DNA of 64,000 nt. Origin: Diospyros lotus (taxonomy: Eukaryota; Streptophyta; Magnoliopsida; Ericales; Ebenaceae). The translations under genes were made by a program, and so were the position numbers. The stretch is taken from assembly GCF_014633365.1 (NCBI RefSeq), contig NC_068341.1, positions 42,116,044 to 42,180,043 on the forward strand, read 5' to 3'. Under the pieces are notes generated by a model that did no database searches, was not told the DNA's origin, and saw only the letters and a program-made list of their open reading frames with translations. This document shows positions 44,301-55,866 of this stretch, piece after piece (position 1 is the stretch's first letter; each line of letters begins with the position of its first letter).

Positions 44301-45795
44301 CCTCCAAGAAACTTAAGATCATTAAGAGATATTTATAAGACCACACAAGTCTTATTTGTATCTGATCCTACAAGCTTTGAAGAAACAATAGACAAAGAAT
44401 AATGGAAAAGTGCCATGAAATATGAGATTGAACCAATATAGCAGAATGAGACGTGGGAACTAGTTGAGCTTCTTGAAGGGAAAAATGCCATCAAAGTCAA
44501 ATAGGTAGTTAGAACGAAATACAATTCAGATGGAGAAATTCAAAAACTCAAGGCGCAACTTGTGGCAAAGGGATATTCGCAAAAGCAAGGTGTTGACTAT
44601 GATGACACTTTATCTCTAGTAGCACGGTTTGACACGGTGAGAACACTTCTAGCCTTAGTTGCACAATTGTGATTGTTTGTTTACCAATTTGATGTCAAGT
44701 CTTTCTTCTTAAATGTGGAGCCGAAATAAGAGGTTTGTCACTCAACCGAAAGGGTTTATTGTTCACAGTAAAGAAGAAAAAGTATACAGGCTAAAAAAAG
44801 CTCTCTATAGCCTAAAGCAAGATGGTATAGTAAAATAGACTCTTATTTTCACCATAACGGTTTTGAGAGAAGCAAGAATGAGCCCACACTTTATTTGAAG
44901 AAAAGTGGTAATAATCTTCTCACTGTCTGCTTATATGTTGATGATATAATATATATGAGCTATTCTTCTTCTTTTATTGATGAATTTAGAGTTTGTATAA
45001 AGAAAAAAATTGAGATGTCTAATTTAGATCTATTGAATTATTTCCTTGATCAAGAAGTGAAACAAGCTGAAGATGGGACATTTGTTTCACAAAGGAAATA
45101 TGTAACTGATCTTCTAAAGAGATTTAACCTGCACAATTGCAAAGTTGCAGCTCCCCCCATGAATGTGAATGATAAATTGCAGCTTGAGAATGGTATCGAA
45201 CCAGCAAATGCAAGATATTTTAGAAGCTTGGTGGGAGGTCTGATATATTTAACTCATACTCGGCCAGATATAGCTTTTTTGGTTGGAGTAATTTTCAGGC
45301 TTATGCACTCTCCCTCAAAGCATCGTCTTGGAGCAGAAAATAAAATCTTGCGTTACCTAGCTAGAACACTTGAATTTGGATTGAGGTAAGATCATGTTTT
45401 AAATTTCAAGTTGACTGAATTCACTGATAGTGATTGGGCAAGGTGTTTAAAATATGGAAAGAGCATTTCTGGATATCCCTTCAGTCTTGGATCAGGTGCC
45501 ATCTCCAGAAGATGAAAAAAACAAGCAACAACAACCTTGTCATCCCCAGAAGCTGAGTATAGCTGCAACTTCATCAGCATGTCAACCTGTATGGTTACAA
45601 AGGATACTTGTAGAACTTAATCAAGAGCTGAAGGAAGTAGTTGAGATTTATGGTGACAATAAATATGCAATAGGTATGACCAATAATCGAGCTTTTCATA
45701 ACAGAACAAAGCATATAGACATTCTTGTTCATTTCATTCGAGATCTTGTAGCAGAAAGACTAATCACTTTGAAGTACTACAATACAAATGAATAA
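41309..45795 (+). pseudogene. Copia-X gag-pol, multiply broken
   Basis: Gag starts MAANDNALSISQPFIRVF (41309), with YEYWSIKMKTFFKAQDLWHL and GELVQDFLFRISVIVNQMKS. A solo LTR interrupts at 41793, and gag resumes at [16 protein letters not shown] (about 42578). Protease IWCLDSGCSINMT (42838), VYFIPSLSQNLLSVGQL; integrase ALRTDRGGEFVSHNFN and PYTPKQNRVAERIN (43625-43755); [29 protein letters not shown] (44930); RNase H part IYGDNKYAIGMTNNR and NRTKHIDI (45640-45720). Stops at many points (for example 41484, 43153, 43900, 44401, 44503, 45387) and an A12 run near 43379 show long inactivity. Confidence 0.88.
41793..42572 (-). mobile_element. Solo LTR inside copia-X gag (780 bp)
   Basis: It begins TGTTAATGTATTGTAACC and ends ATAATCCTAACA, with a perfect 5-bp target duplication AAGGA (41788-41792, 42573-42577). 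A TATA-like TATTTAAGGG on the minus strand (near 42305) indicates minus orientation. It splits codons of the copia-X gag cleanly, so it is younger than copia-X. Confidence 0.88.
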
Positions 45796-45887
45796 GTGGC
45801 AGACATTCTCACAAAATGACTCCTCCATGGAAAACATGTTTACTTCATGTCTCAGCTCGGTGTCTGCAAGTTTGAATCAAGGGGGAA

Positions 45888-46226
45888 TGTTGAAAATTGA
45901 TTCAATTGCAGCTATACTATTTGTGTTTTATTAGCTTTAAACTTTCCTAACTTTTTGCTTTATTAGCTGAATTGTGTCATTATAATTGGTTCTTTTAATA
46001 TTAGTCAAAAGGTATTTTTTGTTGTGCCGTAATAATGTTCTTTTGTCAGTCACAAATCCTCTGTAATGCCTATTTAAAGGCATTTTGAGTTACTGAATAA
46101 GTTGTAGAGCAAGGTTTCACCAAACTATCTTATTTGTGCTCACCAATCGTTTGATAAAATTTCTATGAGAGATATTTTTATCTTTTTAGCTCTGTTTTTC
46201 TCTTTACAGATTCATAAACTCTGGCA
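45888..46226 (+). repeat. 3' LTR of copia-X
   Basis: It begins TGTTGAAAATTGATTCAA after CAAGGGGGAA and ends CTCTGGCA. It matches the 5' LTR halves (33670-33843, 41079-41259) with visible substitutions, an old insertion. Confidence 0.82.
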
Positions 46227-46231
46227 TCATC

Positions 46232-46561
46232 CACGTACGATGTCCATAAATCCATCAAGAAAAACCAAACACCTCCTTCTTCGGAACAGATGCAAGCCCT
46301 CAACGATTACATCAAGTATGTTCACCGATCTCCTTGATCGACGGCGTAGAGTTCTCCACGTCTGCTGCCTCCATTTCCAGCATAGCTAATCCAGGTTCCA
46401 ATCTCATCAATTGTTTCCAATTAACTTTCATCTGTAGTAAAACTAGAGCACCATACAGATGGATATATGTTGATTATAATAGATATTATATATATTGTGT
46501 TGTATATTTGTATAATCAGCGATGTTGATAGCAAGACAACAGATTCTGCCATGGATTTGAC
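46232..46561 (+). other. Possible host gene remnant
   Basis: A stretch near 46280-46390 has balanced composition and frames such as QALNDYIKYVHRSP and LIDGVEFSTSAASISS followed by a GT (AATCCAG/GTTCC). The segment ATTCTGCCATGGATTTGACA (46532) could be another piece. I do not recognise the protein and the frames are not continuous. It may be the remnant of a gene destroyed by insertions. Confidence 0.3.
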
Positions 46562-46569
46562 AATGGAAG

Positions 46570-47134
46570 GTAGGGGTGTTCAAAAAAATTGGTTCATTGC
46601 GAAAACCGATCAACTCGTACCAATTTTTTGAGTGAGTGGTTTGACACGATTTGAGAAAACTGCAAATCATGCGGTTTGCAGTTGGGGGTTTGGGAATTTT
46701 GTGGTTCAATCCAAATTCGAACTGCCGAATAATATTTTAATAATATTTTTTTTTTTTAAATGAATGATAAAATATAAAAAATGTGTGCAGGTGTATATAT
46801 TATTTTATTTGATATAAATTCCGTTTATTAAATTTCTATGTTCAGTTTTTAAAGTATCTTATTTAAACAAAAAATAATAGTCATTTAATTTATGGAGTAT
46901 TCCATAAGATGATTTGCTGCATGTATGTAGAATCACAAAAACCAAACCGCCTCGAATTGTGAAAACCAAGCATTCAACAAATCGCAAAAATCATACCGAA
47001 TTGCACGACAAAATGCAATACGGTTCCCGTTCACCAAACCACACTGTGCAGTTTGATTTTATAGAAAAATCGCATATGTGATTTGACATATTAAAAATAT
47101 CAAAAATCAGTCAAATCGAACGCTGCACACTCCT
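46570..47134. mobile_element. MITE copy A (AGGGGTGTTCA ends)
   Basis: It has ends GTAGGGGTGTTCA and TGCACACTCCT, and the flanks carry the perfect 8-bp duplication AATGGAAG (46562-46569, 47135-47142), as for hAT-type MITEs. The interior is rich in (C/G)AAACCG and GGTTTG motifs typical of plant MITEs with GGGTGT termini. No coding capacity. Confidence 0.7.
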
Positions 47135-47326
47135 AATGGAAGCCCTCAACGATTACAATAAATATTATATATATATAATCAGTCAAACCGAACCCTGCAC
47201 ACCTCTAATGGAAGCTCTCAACGATTACAATAGATATTATATATATATATATTGTGTTGTATATTTGTATGATCAGCGATGTTGATGGCAAAACAAGAGA
47301 TTCTGCCATGGATTTGACAATAGAAG

Positions 47327-47895
47327 GTAGGTGTTAAAAAAATCGATTTATTGTCAAAATCGATCGAATTGCACTGCATCATGCAATTTTTTGGGTGAAT
47401 GATTTGGCACAATTTGAAAAAATTGTAAATCGTGCGGTTTATGGTTTGGGATTTGAGAATTTCACATTTCAATTCAAAATTGAACCATGTGAATGATATT
47501 TTAATAATAAAAAAATAAATAATAAAATATAAAAAAGGTGTGCAGGTGTATATATTATTTTATTTGATATAAATCTCATTTATTAAATTTTTAAGTTCAA
47601 TTTTGAAAGCATTTTGTTTACATAGAAAGTAACAGAGTCATTTGATTTTTGGGATACTCTAGAAGTTGAATTGGTGCATGCAAAATCGCAGAAATCAAAC
47701 TCGTCAAATCGTGAAAACTAAGTATTTAACAAACTATGAAAATTGCACCAAATTGCATTGCAAAATGTAATGCGGTTCGGTGCGATTTTTGCTTACCAAA
47801 CCAGACTATGCAGTTTGATTTTATAAAAAAATTTCATATGTGATTTGACGTATTGAAAATGTCAAAATCGACCAAATCGAACCGTGCACACCCCT
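47327..47895. mobile_element. MITE copy B
   Basis: It has ends GTAGGTGTTAAAA and GCACACCCCT. The flanks AATAGAAG and AATGAAAA match at 6 of 8 positions. It is the duplicate of copy A within the tandem unit, not an independent insertion. Confidence 0.65.
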
Positions 47896-47903
47896 AATGA
47901 AAA

Positions 47904-49065
47904 GGCAAGCCTCGTATTCGCTTTGCTGACATAAGCCCTTGTCTTGGTGAAGTTACTAAAATCGATGACTTCAAATATCATCTATTATTTGATAATGCAG
48001 CATAAATCCAATCACGCGTTGTGTATATATTTGTATAATTTTATTTATTTATTTATAAACTACACTTGGTCGGATCAAGTTATTTTTACAAATATTTCAT
48101 ATAATTTTTTTTTTAATTTTTAAATATATTTTACAGAATAAACACATTTTTAATAGGTTGTATGAAAATGAAAACGAGAAACAAATAGGATACAAAATAA
48201 AAATAGTAAAATAATATTTAAAAAAAATAAGAAATGAAAATGGGTAAATCAAAAAAAAAAAATCTTTTGGGTAAATATAATTTTGAATATAGAAATACAA
48301 GTTATTCCTATTTCTAATGTTAGTAAAGAAGAAAATATTTTCATTTAATGTGGTCACATAATAGAAATGTATTTTCAAATTAAAAATAAGTTTTTAATAT
48401 TTTTTCAATATTGTAAAATTGCTCCAAAACGTTTTTGGATATTTTTAAAATTACGGAAGTACTTTGAAGTGTTTTTTCTATGTTTTTTTGCCTTTCGGGA
48501 TATGAATTATTTTAAAAGGCCAAAATGAGATCAATTTAGCATTTTTTATACATTTTGTCTCTTAAATTGTATGATGAAATGAAAATGAATGTAAATCATT
48601 GTTTTTGTCTTAAAAAATACCATTCGTAATAATTTTATGGTTGAGTTGTATATGGTAATTTTTTGTTTATTATATATAATTTAAAATTTTAAATAAAATA
48701 TTACAATAAAAGAATAAGAAAATTCAAAAATTTATGCGTTATAAAATTCAGTGGAAATTATTTTCTTAGGGATTACTTTGTGTATACAATTCAAAAATAA
48801 ATTTAAACTTAATTTGTGTCTATTAGTGAAAGAAGAAAAATTAAACTGTAATTTTACAATAAACTGTAATTAATCGACTTTTGCACTTTACAATAAACTG
48901 TAATTTTACTTCGATTGGGAGTTCAAGAGGGGTTAGTGGTTACATTTTCATTTTTTGGGGGGCTCAAGTGTAAATTAGGAGAAACACTGGGAAAACCTCC
49001 CCAATTGTCGGTGCAAGTTGTCAACACCGGAGTCCGAGTAGCAGCAGACGAGAAGAGAGAGAGCC
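47904..49065. other. AT-rich intergenic DNA and 5' region of the SET gene
   Basis: Bases 47905-48007 read GKPRIRFADISP...LLFDNAA then stop, a possible last fragment of the unknown gene to the left. Bases 48010-48890 are strongly AT-rich without recognised features. Bases 48900-49065 precede the SET-domain gene and should hold its promoter and leader; no clear TATA box was seen. Confidence 0.45.
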
Positions 49066-52000
49066 ATGGAAGAAGAAGAGCGAAGCTTAGAAAGCTTCCT
49101 GAAATGGGCGGCGAAGCTCGGGATCTCAGACTCTGCGTCAAAAAACCGCCAAAGCTCTTCGTCCTGTCTGGACCAAACTCTCTGCGTCTCACATTTCCCT
49201 GGCGACGGCGGCAGAGGATTGGCAGCCGCGCGTGATCTTCGGCAGGGCGACCTAATTCTCAGAGTCCCAAAATCCGCCCTGTTTACCAGCCAAAGCCGAC
49301 TCAAAGATGAAGCGCTCTCTCTTGCTGTAAATAACCACCCGTCTCTCTCCTCCACTCAGGTTTCCTTCGGAAAGATCGATTTCTTTTCCTTTTTCGCGTT
49401 CTTGTCTGTTACCAGACAATTCCGCTGTTATTTAATCGTAAGATTGGAGGTAACCAAATATACGGGTTCAAGCTCGTCAATTATTGTCTCTGGAATCCAT
49501 GTTTTAAAATTGTACAGTTTTCACATCCCTTCTCTTTCATTTGAGCTTGGACGGGCTGTTATTAAGTAAATGTATCTTCAAAACAAGTATTGAAGGTTCA
49601 ATGAATAGGGCTTAATTATTGTTAGTAGAGTCAAAGCGGAGAAAAGATAGCTGGCTGAAAGGAATTGAATTGAACGCTGTAGAGGTGAATGTGATTAACG
49701 TAGTAAAGTTGTAATGGCCTTAATTAAATTCGAGACCCGCTTTAATTACCAGTACTATGTAAACGAAGGCTTGAGGATATGTGAATCTTTGACCACTTAT
49801 TTAGTGGAGAAGACAGAAGCCAAAAGTGCTCTTCCAGACCCAAATTCTATCTGTTGTGACTCGTGATGATTAGTGGAAATTCTAGTTTCCGATTGTGCAG
49901 CTTTTTGACAGTAGTTTTTTTGTAACCAAATGGCGTGCTACTAAATTTAAGAAGTTCATTTGGTTGTCTGAGACTCTGAGTTGCATTGTTGGACATTTGT
50001 CTAAATTTCTTCTTCTTGTTTCTTTCAATGTGCAGATATTGTCTGTCTGTCTGTTATATGAAGTGGGAAAGGGAAAGAGATCTTGCTGGTATCCTTACCT
50101 AATACAGTTGCCCAGGAGCTACGACATATTAGCAAGTTTTGGTCAATTTGAGACACAAGCCTTGCAAGTTTGGTTTCCAAGATTAGACTTATTTTTCTTA
50201 CTTGAGTATTGTAATTTCTCTTTTGTTAATACCAAGTGAAAAAGAAAACATGAAAATCCTTTCCTGAAATCTTTTCCTGAAATCTTTTTTTGATTTTTAA
50301 GGTGAGTGATGCTGTTTGGGCTGCTGAAAAGGCTATTTCCAAAGCAGAATTTGACTGGAAGCAAGCTATTGCGCTTATGAAAGGACTTGACTTAAAGCAT
50401 CATCTCCTAACTTTTAGGGCATGGCTTTGGGCTGCTGCAACTGTAAGTACACTTAATGCAATCTGAAATTAATGCGCTGAAAAATATGTCGGTTTATTCA
50501 TACTGATGTCTCCTTACCCAAAAAATAATGCAATATGATAGGAGAGTTTTCACCATTAAGTATAAAGTTAATGCATCAGGTGAAGTTTGTGAACTATAAA
50601 ATCTAAATAAAGCATCATGTTTTTAACTTTTATTTAATTTGATTTATTGTACAGTTTAAAAGTCGTAGGAACTTGATGCCTACTAGTTCAGAGGTTCTAA
50701 TAATTGTTATCACAGTTCTTGCTATGTTTTATTTTTTTCTGTTGGGCGCGCGCAAGCTGGGGGGGGCGGGGGGAGGGGGAGGTTTTTGTCAAGTTTTTTC
50801 CTAATATGATGATTCACGATATGCTTGAAGATATCCTCCCGAACATTGCACGTACCATGGGATGATGCTGGTTGTTTATGCCCTGTGGGGGACTTGTTCA
50901 ACTATGCTGCACCTGGGGAGGAGGCCTTAGATTCTGAAGATGTCTTTGAATTTGAGGAATCAAGCAGTTCAGGAACTGGCTCTAACTTGAAATTAAAAAT
51001 TTCAAGTAATGAAGACACCACCACAGAACAATTTCTTCTGGAGCAGACTGATGCAAATTTGCTGAGGTTAACAGACGGCAGTTATGAGGAAGATGTCTTT
51101 GCTTATTGCTTCTATGCCAGAAGAAACTACAAAAAGGGTGAGCAGGTATAGATAACTGATCTTGTTTCCTATTAGGAGGTGATGCATTTTGTTATGTTTT
51201 CAATATTGAAAGGTCCGACCTATATTATAGTATATAGATGTTTATGTATTCATATTTAGAAACCTAAGGTTTAATGGCCTTTCAAAAGATATGACCATGA
51301 ATATGCATAACTGGAAAGATAGAGCTGATCTCACTTAGTGGGATTAATGCTTGTGAGTGTTGAATGTTAAATGTGTCATCCATGAAGTATGGATGCAGAC
51401 ACACATGATGAATACAACATGACAAAAACATGGGGAAACACCATGTTTCAAAAAATGCCATAAATAACAAGTTCAGGGCAGAGGATTATGTTAGGACTTG
51501 GGGGTATTATTGTAATAAATAGAAGGGGAAGGAAAGGCGGGAAAGGGGGTTAGAGCTAACTAACCTACCTAACAATGAATAAATAAGGGAATGCTGAAAC
51601 AGAATAGGCATTCTGGAATGAAATAACAAATTCTATTCTTCCCCAATTCTCTTCTCTCGTCTCTCTCTATCTCTCTTCTCTCTCTTCCTAAATTCTGTTC
51701 TAACGGAATTTCCCAGAAATTCCGATCCGACTCCAGCCCATTTCAGGGGCCAGACAGATTACTATATATATTTTCTGTTATATAAGATAAAAATTTTATA
51801 CAAAATTAACTAAAATGCAATGTAACAGTTTTTTACCTTTCTTTTTGATAACTGCCATATAACAGTATTAAAAATTTAAAATTGAAAAAACAATGATCTC
51901 GCTTCTTAAATGTCACATATACCATTCACATAACAGTCACATGTCATAAACATAGTGAAAGCTGATTGAATTAGTTGTTGAGCAAACTTGTATTAGTTGA

Positions 52001-54560
52001 ACGTGTCTCTTAATTCCTTATTTTGATGATTAAAAAAACTTGTGAAGCTGGTTTAAAGTTTTTCAAAATTATTTTTGGAGCATTTTTTATCTTAAAGCCT
52101 TTCTTGGATATCAAACACTGTTAAAAATTGAATGTCAAGGTGATTGTCAAATTTTTCTAATTTTTAGTTTTGGCAATTGACTATTGGACAATCCCTCATG
52201 GTCACTGGTTTCCACAGTTGACTTACTTGTTTGGTCAGTGGTTTCAACAATCGACTCAACAGTAGCCCTTCAAATCTCTAGTTGACCTCCAGTTGACCTT
52301 ATTTGGTCACTATTCTCAGTAGTTGGCCTCTTGTCACCTTTGTGAAGAACTAGTTGATCAGAGTTGCATTTGACCTCATAGTCAATTGTTCATTATGAGA
52401 GTCGATGTTTTAGGAGATATGGTGTAGTTTAAGAACAGTCAACTGTCATTCAAAGCTAGTTGAGGTATCTTGGTCACTGGAATTGGCAGCCAACCTCTCA
52501 ATTGCTGTTAAGTGGCTCAGTTAACTTTCCATGAAATCTGGTTTTCACTTGAAAGTTGATTGTTAAGAATGATAGTCGATCTTCCTAAGGTCTTGTTCTT
52601 GCATCATCTTTGAATTGCCTACCTCAGTTAACCTGACAGTTAGCTGTCTCTGAGGACAATCAATCCCACGGTGGATTGTTGACTGATTGTTGGGCCTTAG
52701 GCTATAATGACTAATTATATATATGTTTTGGCTTTTTGCAAAAAGGTCACATTCATGTCTTAGACACAAAAGAGCTGTTGAGATAGCTTCAAAATGTTCC
52801 TCGGGCTATAAATAAGCCCTGATAAAGACAAGGGAAGGCTAATGAAAGTGCATTAAAACTTATAAACTCAAGAAAGCAAAGACGAGTCTCATCAAGCTCA
52901 AAACAACAAAAAGGATTATTGTAGGGCCTTAAAGATTCCACTATTATCTTGTAAGAAAAGGGGATTAATTTTATTGACTCAATTCAACCCCCCACCCCAC
53001 TGCGAATCAAACTACGAGTAGGTGACCAACATTAATCTCGCTCTTGAATCCTAACAAAGCAACATAAGTAGGGGGCTTTGTGTTAGGAGGGAGGATCCCA
53101 TGTCGGTGTGAGTTAAGGATGAGTTATGGCTCATAAAAGAAAAAGGATGAGTCGTGGCTTATTAGTACGAGGGTCTTTTTCAAGACAAAACTGTGAGGTC
53201 AAATGCACAGCTGCTGCATGATGGCTGGTGCCAAGCTACATCAGTCAATACCTTGTGGGGGATGCAATCCCATCCTTGGCCGCATCAACACTGATTGACA
53301 TTTAGCACCTTGGTTTGAACAAATGGATCATATAATCGTGGGAAGCAGTTGCTGCAAACTAATAAAAACAGAGTTCATGAGTAATCACTGTTAATTTTGA
53401 GATAATGAGAGTCCTTGGAAGAATCAGAATTGATCATCAATGTATCTCTCATGACAAATGAAGAAGAAATGAAAGGAAAGTTTGGATGATGAGTATCCTT
53501 GGCAACAAAAGGAAGAAAGGTTTGGATGTTAGATAAACCTATTTCACTATTCTATCAAGTATGAAATTTCTATAGATCTTGCTTCATTTATCATCTAGTT
53601 AAGATATAGTTTGCCTTTGTTCTATATATCTTGAGGGCATATGACAAACCTTGGAAAATTTTCCTTCTGCCAAATATTTTAGTAGACCTGTTACATTATG
53701 AAACACACGTTAATTGTTCCCACTTGATCAGTAATATGCCAGTAATTTGTTTCCCAATATGCCTCATTTGATGTTTTGTTTTCTGAGATTGGCAGTTGTA
53801 ATTAGAGGTCTTGGCAGAACAGTTTAATTTTCTCTTTGTGAAATAATTTGGGTTTGGGTGATAGGTGAGTTATGAAGGTTCTTGTTTTCAGGTACTCCTA
53901 AGCTATGGGACATTCACGAATTTGGAGCTTCTTGAACATTATGGGTTTCTTTTAGATCGAAACCCTAATGACAAGGCCTTTATTCCCTTAGAACCTGAAA
54001 TTTATTCCTTGTGTTCATGGCCCAAGGGCTCACTGTACATTCACCAAGAAGGGAAGCCGTCCTTTGCCCTACTCTCTGCCCTGCGGCTGTGGGTAACCCC
54101 TCTGAACCAGAGGCGGTCCGTTGGGCACCTCATCTATTCAGGATCTCAGCTATCAGCAGAGAATGAGATAACTGTAATGGAATGGTTGGCCAATAACTGC
54201 CAAGTTATTTTGAAGAATTTTTCGACATCAATTGAGGAAGACAAGTTACTGCTCTGCACAATTGACAGAATGCAAAATTGTGGTACTCCAATGGATCTGG
54301 AGACCATCCTATCAACTGTTGGTGGTGAGGCTCGTACTTTCTTAGAGACGAAGGGACTGACAGATGGAGAAAGTCGGGTAAAGTTATTCCAGTCAAGGCA
54401 GATTTGGAGATGTGTGGATAGATGGAAATTGGCAGTTCAGTGGAGACTTGGATACAAGACAATCCTAGCCAATGGCATTTCTTATTGTAATAAGGTAATC
54501 AGTCAATTTCCTTCTAAACATTCCCAATCCATAATAACCACAACTCATCATTCAAAATGA
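49066..54560 (+). CDS. SET-domain protein methyltransferase (Rubisco LSMT/SETD6 type)
   Basis: Five exons: 49066-49359, 50036-50167, 50302-50442, 50831-51145, 53892-54560; all junctions GT-AG and phase 0, giving 516 residues. Start MEEEERSLESFLKWAAKLG. The SET fold begins at GRGLAAARDLRQGDLILRVP (about 48-70), continues LLYEVGKGKRSCWYPYL, and is interrupted by an i-SET-like insert (WLWAAATISSRTLHVPWDDA). It ends with CPVGDLFNY (the cofactor/substrate motif where others have DxxNH) and GEQVLLSYGTFTNLELLEHY (about 245-270). A Rubisco-LSMT substrate-binding-like region then runs to the C-terminus (WRCVDRWKLAVQWRLGYK). Family members methylate lysines using S-adenosylmethionine, in plants some in plastids; the substrate of this one is unknown. 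Length and exon plan fit plant homologues (about 480-520). Intron 4 is 2.7 kb with a solo LTR. Confidence 0.9.
51489..51756 (+). mobile_element. Solo LTR in intron 4 of the SET gene (268 bp)
   Basis: It begins TGTTAGGACTTGGGGG and ends GGGGCCAGACA, with a perfect 5-bp target duplication GATTA (51484-51488, 51757-51761). A CT-rich stretch at 51640-51700 resembles an LTR leader. No internal retroelement sequence adjoins. Confidence 0.85.
51762..53891 (+). other. Intron 4 of the SET gene, TTGAC-rich segment
   Basis: No gene is seen. Bases 52140-52720 are unusually rich in GTTGAC/GTCAAC-type words and in GGTCACTGG variants, probably a decayed repeat. The upstream piece GATCTCACTTAGTGGGATTA near 51328 (before the solo LTR) resembles the tail of plant RTE LINEs. 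The acceptor TTTTCAG lies at 53885-53891. Confidence 0.45.
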
Positions 54561-55857
54561 AGCCTTTTCTTTTATCTATCATTTTGTTTTGATGAAGCAA
54601 AAGGAAGAATGTGTATAAATACGACACTCCAGCAAAGCGGGACCTCGTCCCTAGTGAATGCCTTTTTATTTATTTATTTATTTTGTTCTGGTGATTATGC
54701 TCTTGTGTGACTTGATAAGAAAGAAATACTGTTATACATCCAAGTTGGCTTGGACAGGAGGAAGAGAAGTTTGAGCTAAACTACATAGAGCCCTAGCCAT
54801 GAATGAAGGGACAAGTTTTGGTGTGATGACTCTCTATTCTACTTGCCAAGTTTAAGTAGCAACGATAAGATTGTTCTTTTGTGATTGAGTATAATTCTAA
54901 AATTGATGGATTTTAGAATATCCCTTTTCCACTTTTCAATCATACAAGCCTCGGAAAGGGCTGTGATCCCTTCTCTAGATCCTTTCATGATAAACCCTTT
55001 TCTTTAGAAACATTTGTGGATGAATTCTGTAAGACTTTCACTAGATGTTGGCAAACAAACTCAAATTTGTGCCAACTGCCCAGAAGATGTGATGCCCTAT
55101 CAAACATGCTCTCCTCTTCTTCTTAGACAGTGGAAGTTGTTATGTTTTCTTCAGCCCCACCGTGCCATCTCGCCATGGAAGCATCTTTGAAAGTTCTGCC
55201 GTGTTCCAATTAAAGATGTTTCGTGGCATCCCTTTGGTATTCATTGGGTTTCTAATAGGAAAGATTCACTCTCAACAAAAGAGATCAGTACACTTGCACC
55301 TTCAGGGCTGCTGGATAAGTGCCCCTTCTTTTAACCTGCATGTAGACAAACTGCAATACCACCATGTTTAACACCTTTTTGGTATGTACCTACTTAGTAT
55401 GGACTAAGCTAACTCTAATAGTTGAACCTTATATTTTTGCTGGCGTACTTTCATTTATTTTTTATTTTTTTGTGATTATTCAAAATTTTTATTATTTCAA
55501 TTATACTATTAAAATTACAAATTTTTAATCAATTTAAGTCTTGTACTTTAACATTTTTTTTAGTGTGCCAACCTAAACTTTAAATCTATATTTTTTAATC
55601 AATTTAACTCATATACTTTGACGTGAATAGAGTATAACGTAAACATGGGTTAAATTGACTCTAATATGTAAGTGCATAGATATAATCGAAACAACGAAAA
55701 GTTTGAGTTGTCACATGAAAAAAAATGTCAAAATATAAGGGTTAAATTGATTTGAAAATCAAGTTCAGTGGTGTAATCGAAATAACGAAAAGGTCGAATA
55801 GTTACACAAAAAAACGTAAAAATATAGATATATAAGTATAGATTTGGCTAACTTTAA
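54561..55857. other. 3' flank of the SET gene, no gene
   Basis: This stretch should hold the 3' untranslated region and polyadenylation region of the SET gene. Bases 55380-55857 are AT-rich with several repeats of AATTTTTAATCAATTTAA-like words. No further coding region is recognised. Confidence 0.45.
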
Positions 55858-55866
55858 TATCATTTA

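Larger units (their letters stand above)
33670..46226 (+). mobile_element. Copia-X, inactive Ty1/copia element with invaded 5' LTR
   Basis: The 5' LTR starts at 33670 ((C/T)GTTGAAAATTGATTC), is split at about 33844, and resumes at 41079-41259. The 3' LTR is 45888-46226, preceded by the purine tract CAAGGGGGAA. The flanking 5-mers are TCAAC and TCATC (4 of 5). After the 5' LTR, TTGTGATATTAGAGCC is a decayed methionine-tRNA primer site. The 7.2-kb stretch 33844-41078 inside the 5' LTR consists of two SINE/Mutator composites with permuted copia-2 sequence between them. A solo LTR interrupts gag at 41793. Confidence 0.82.
46475..47903. repeat. Tandem duplication of a MITE-bearing segment
   Basis: Two units of about 0.7 kb follow each other: GATATTATATATATTGTGTTG...GATTCTGCCATGGATTTGAC...MITE (46483 onward) and the same order from 47231. 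A smaller direct repeat of about 73 bp (CAGTCAAA(T/C)CGAAC...CAACGATTACAATA) lies at about 47107 and 47180 at the join. The units have diverged noticeably, so the duplication is old. Confidence 0.7.

Noticed and set aside
48097..48378. Minus-strand phenylalanine/isoleucine/tyrosine-rich frame
   Set aside because: It is a product of AT-rich sequence; similar frames occur throughout 57020-57510.
52140..52720. W-box promoter cluster
   Set aside because: It is deep in an intron with repeat-like spacing; no promoter or gene start is near.
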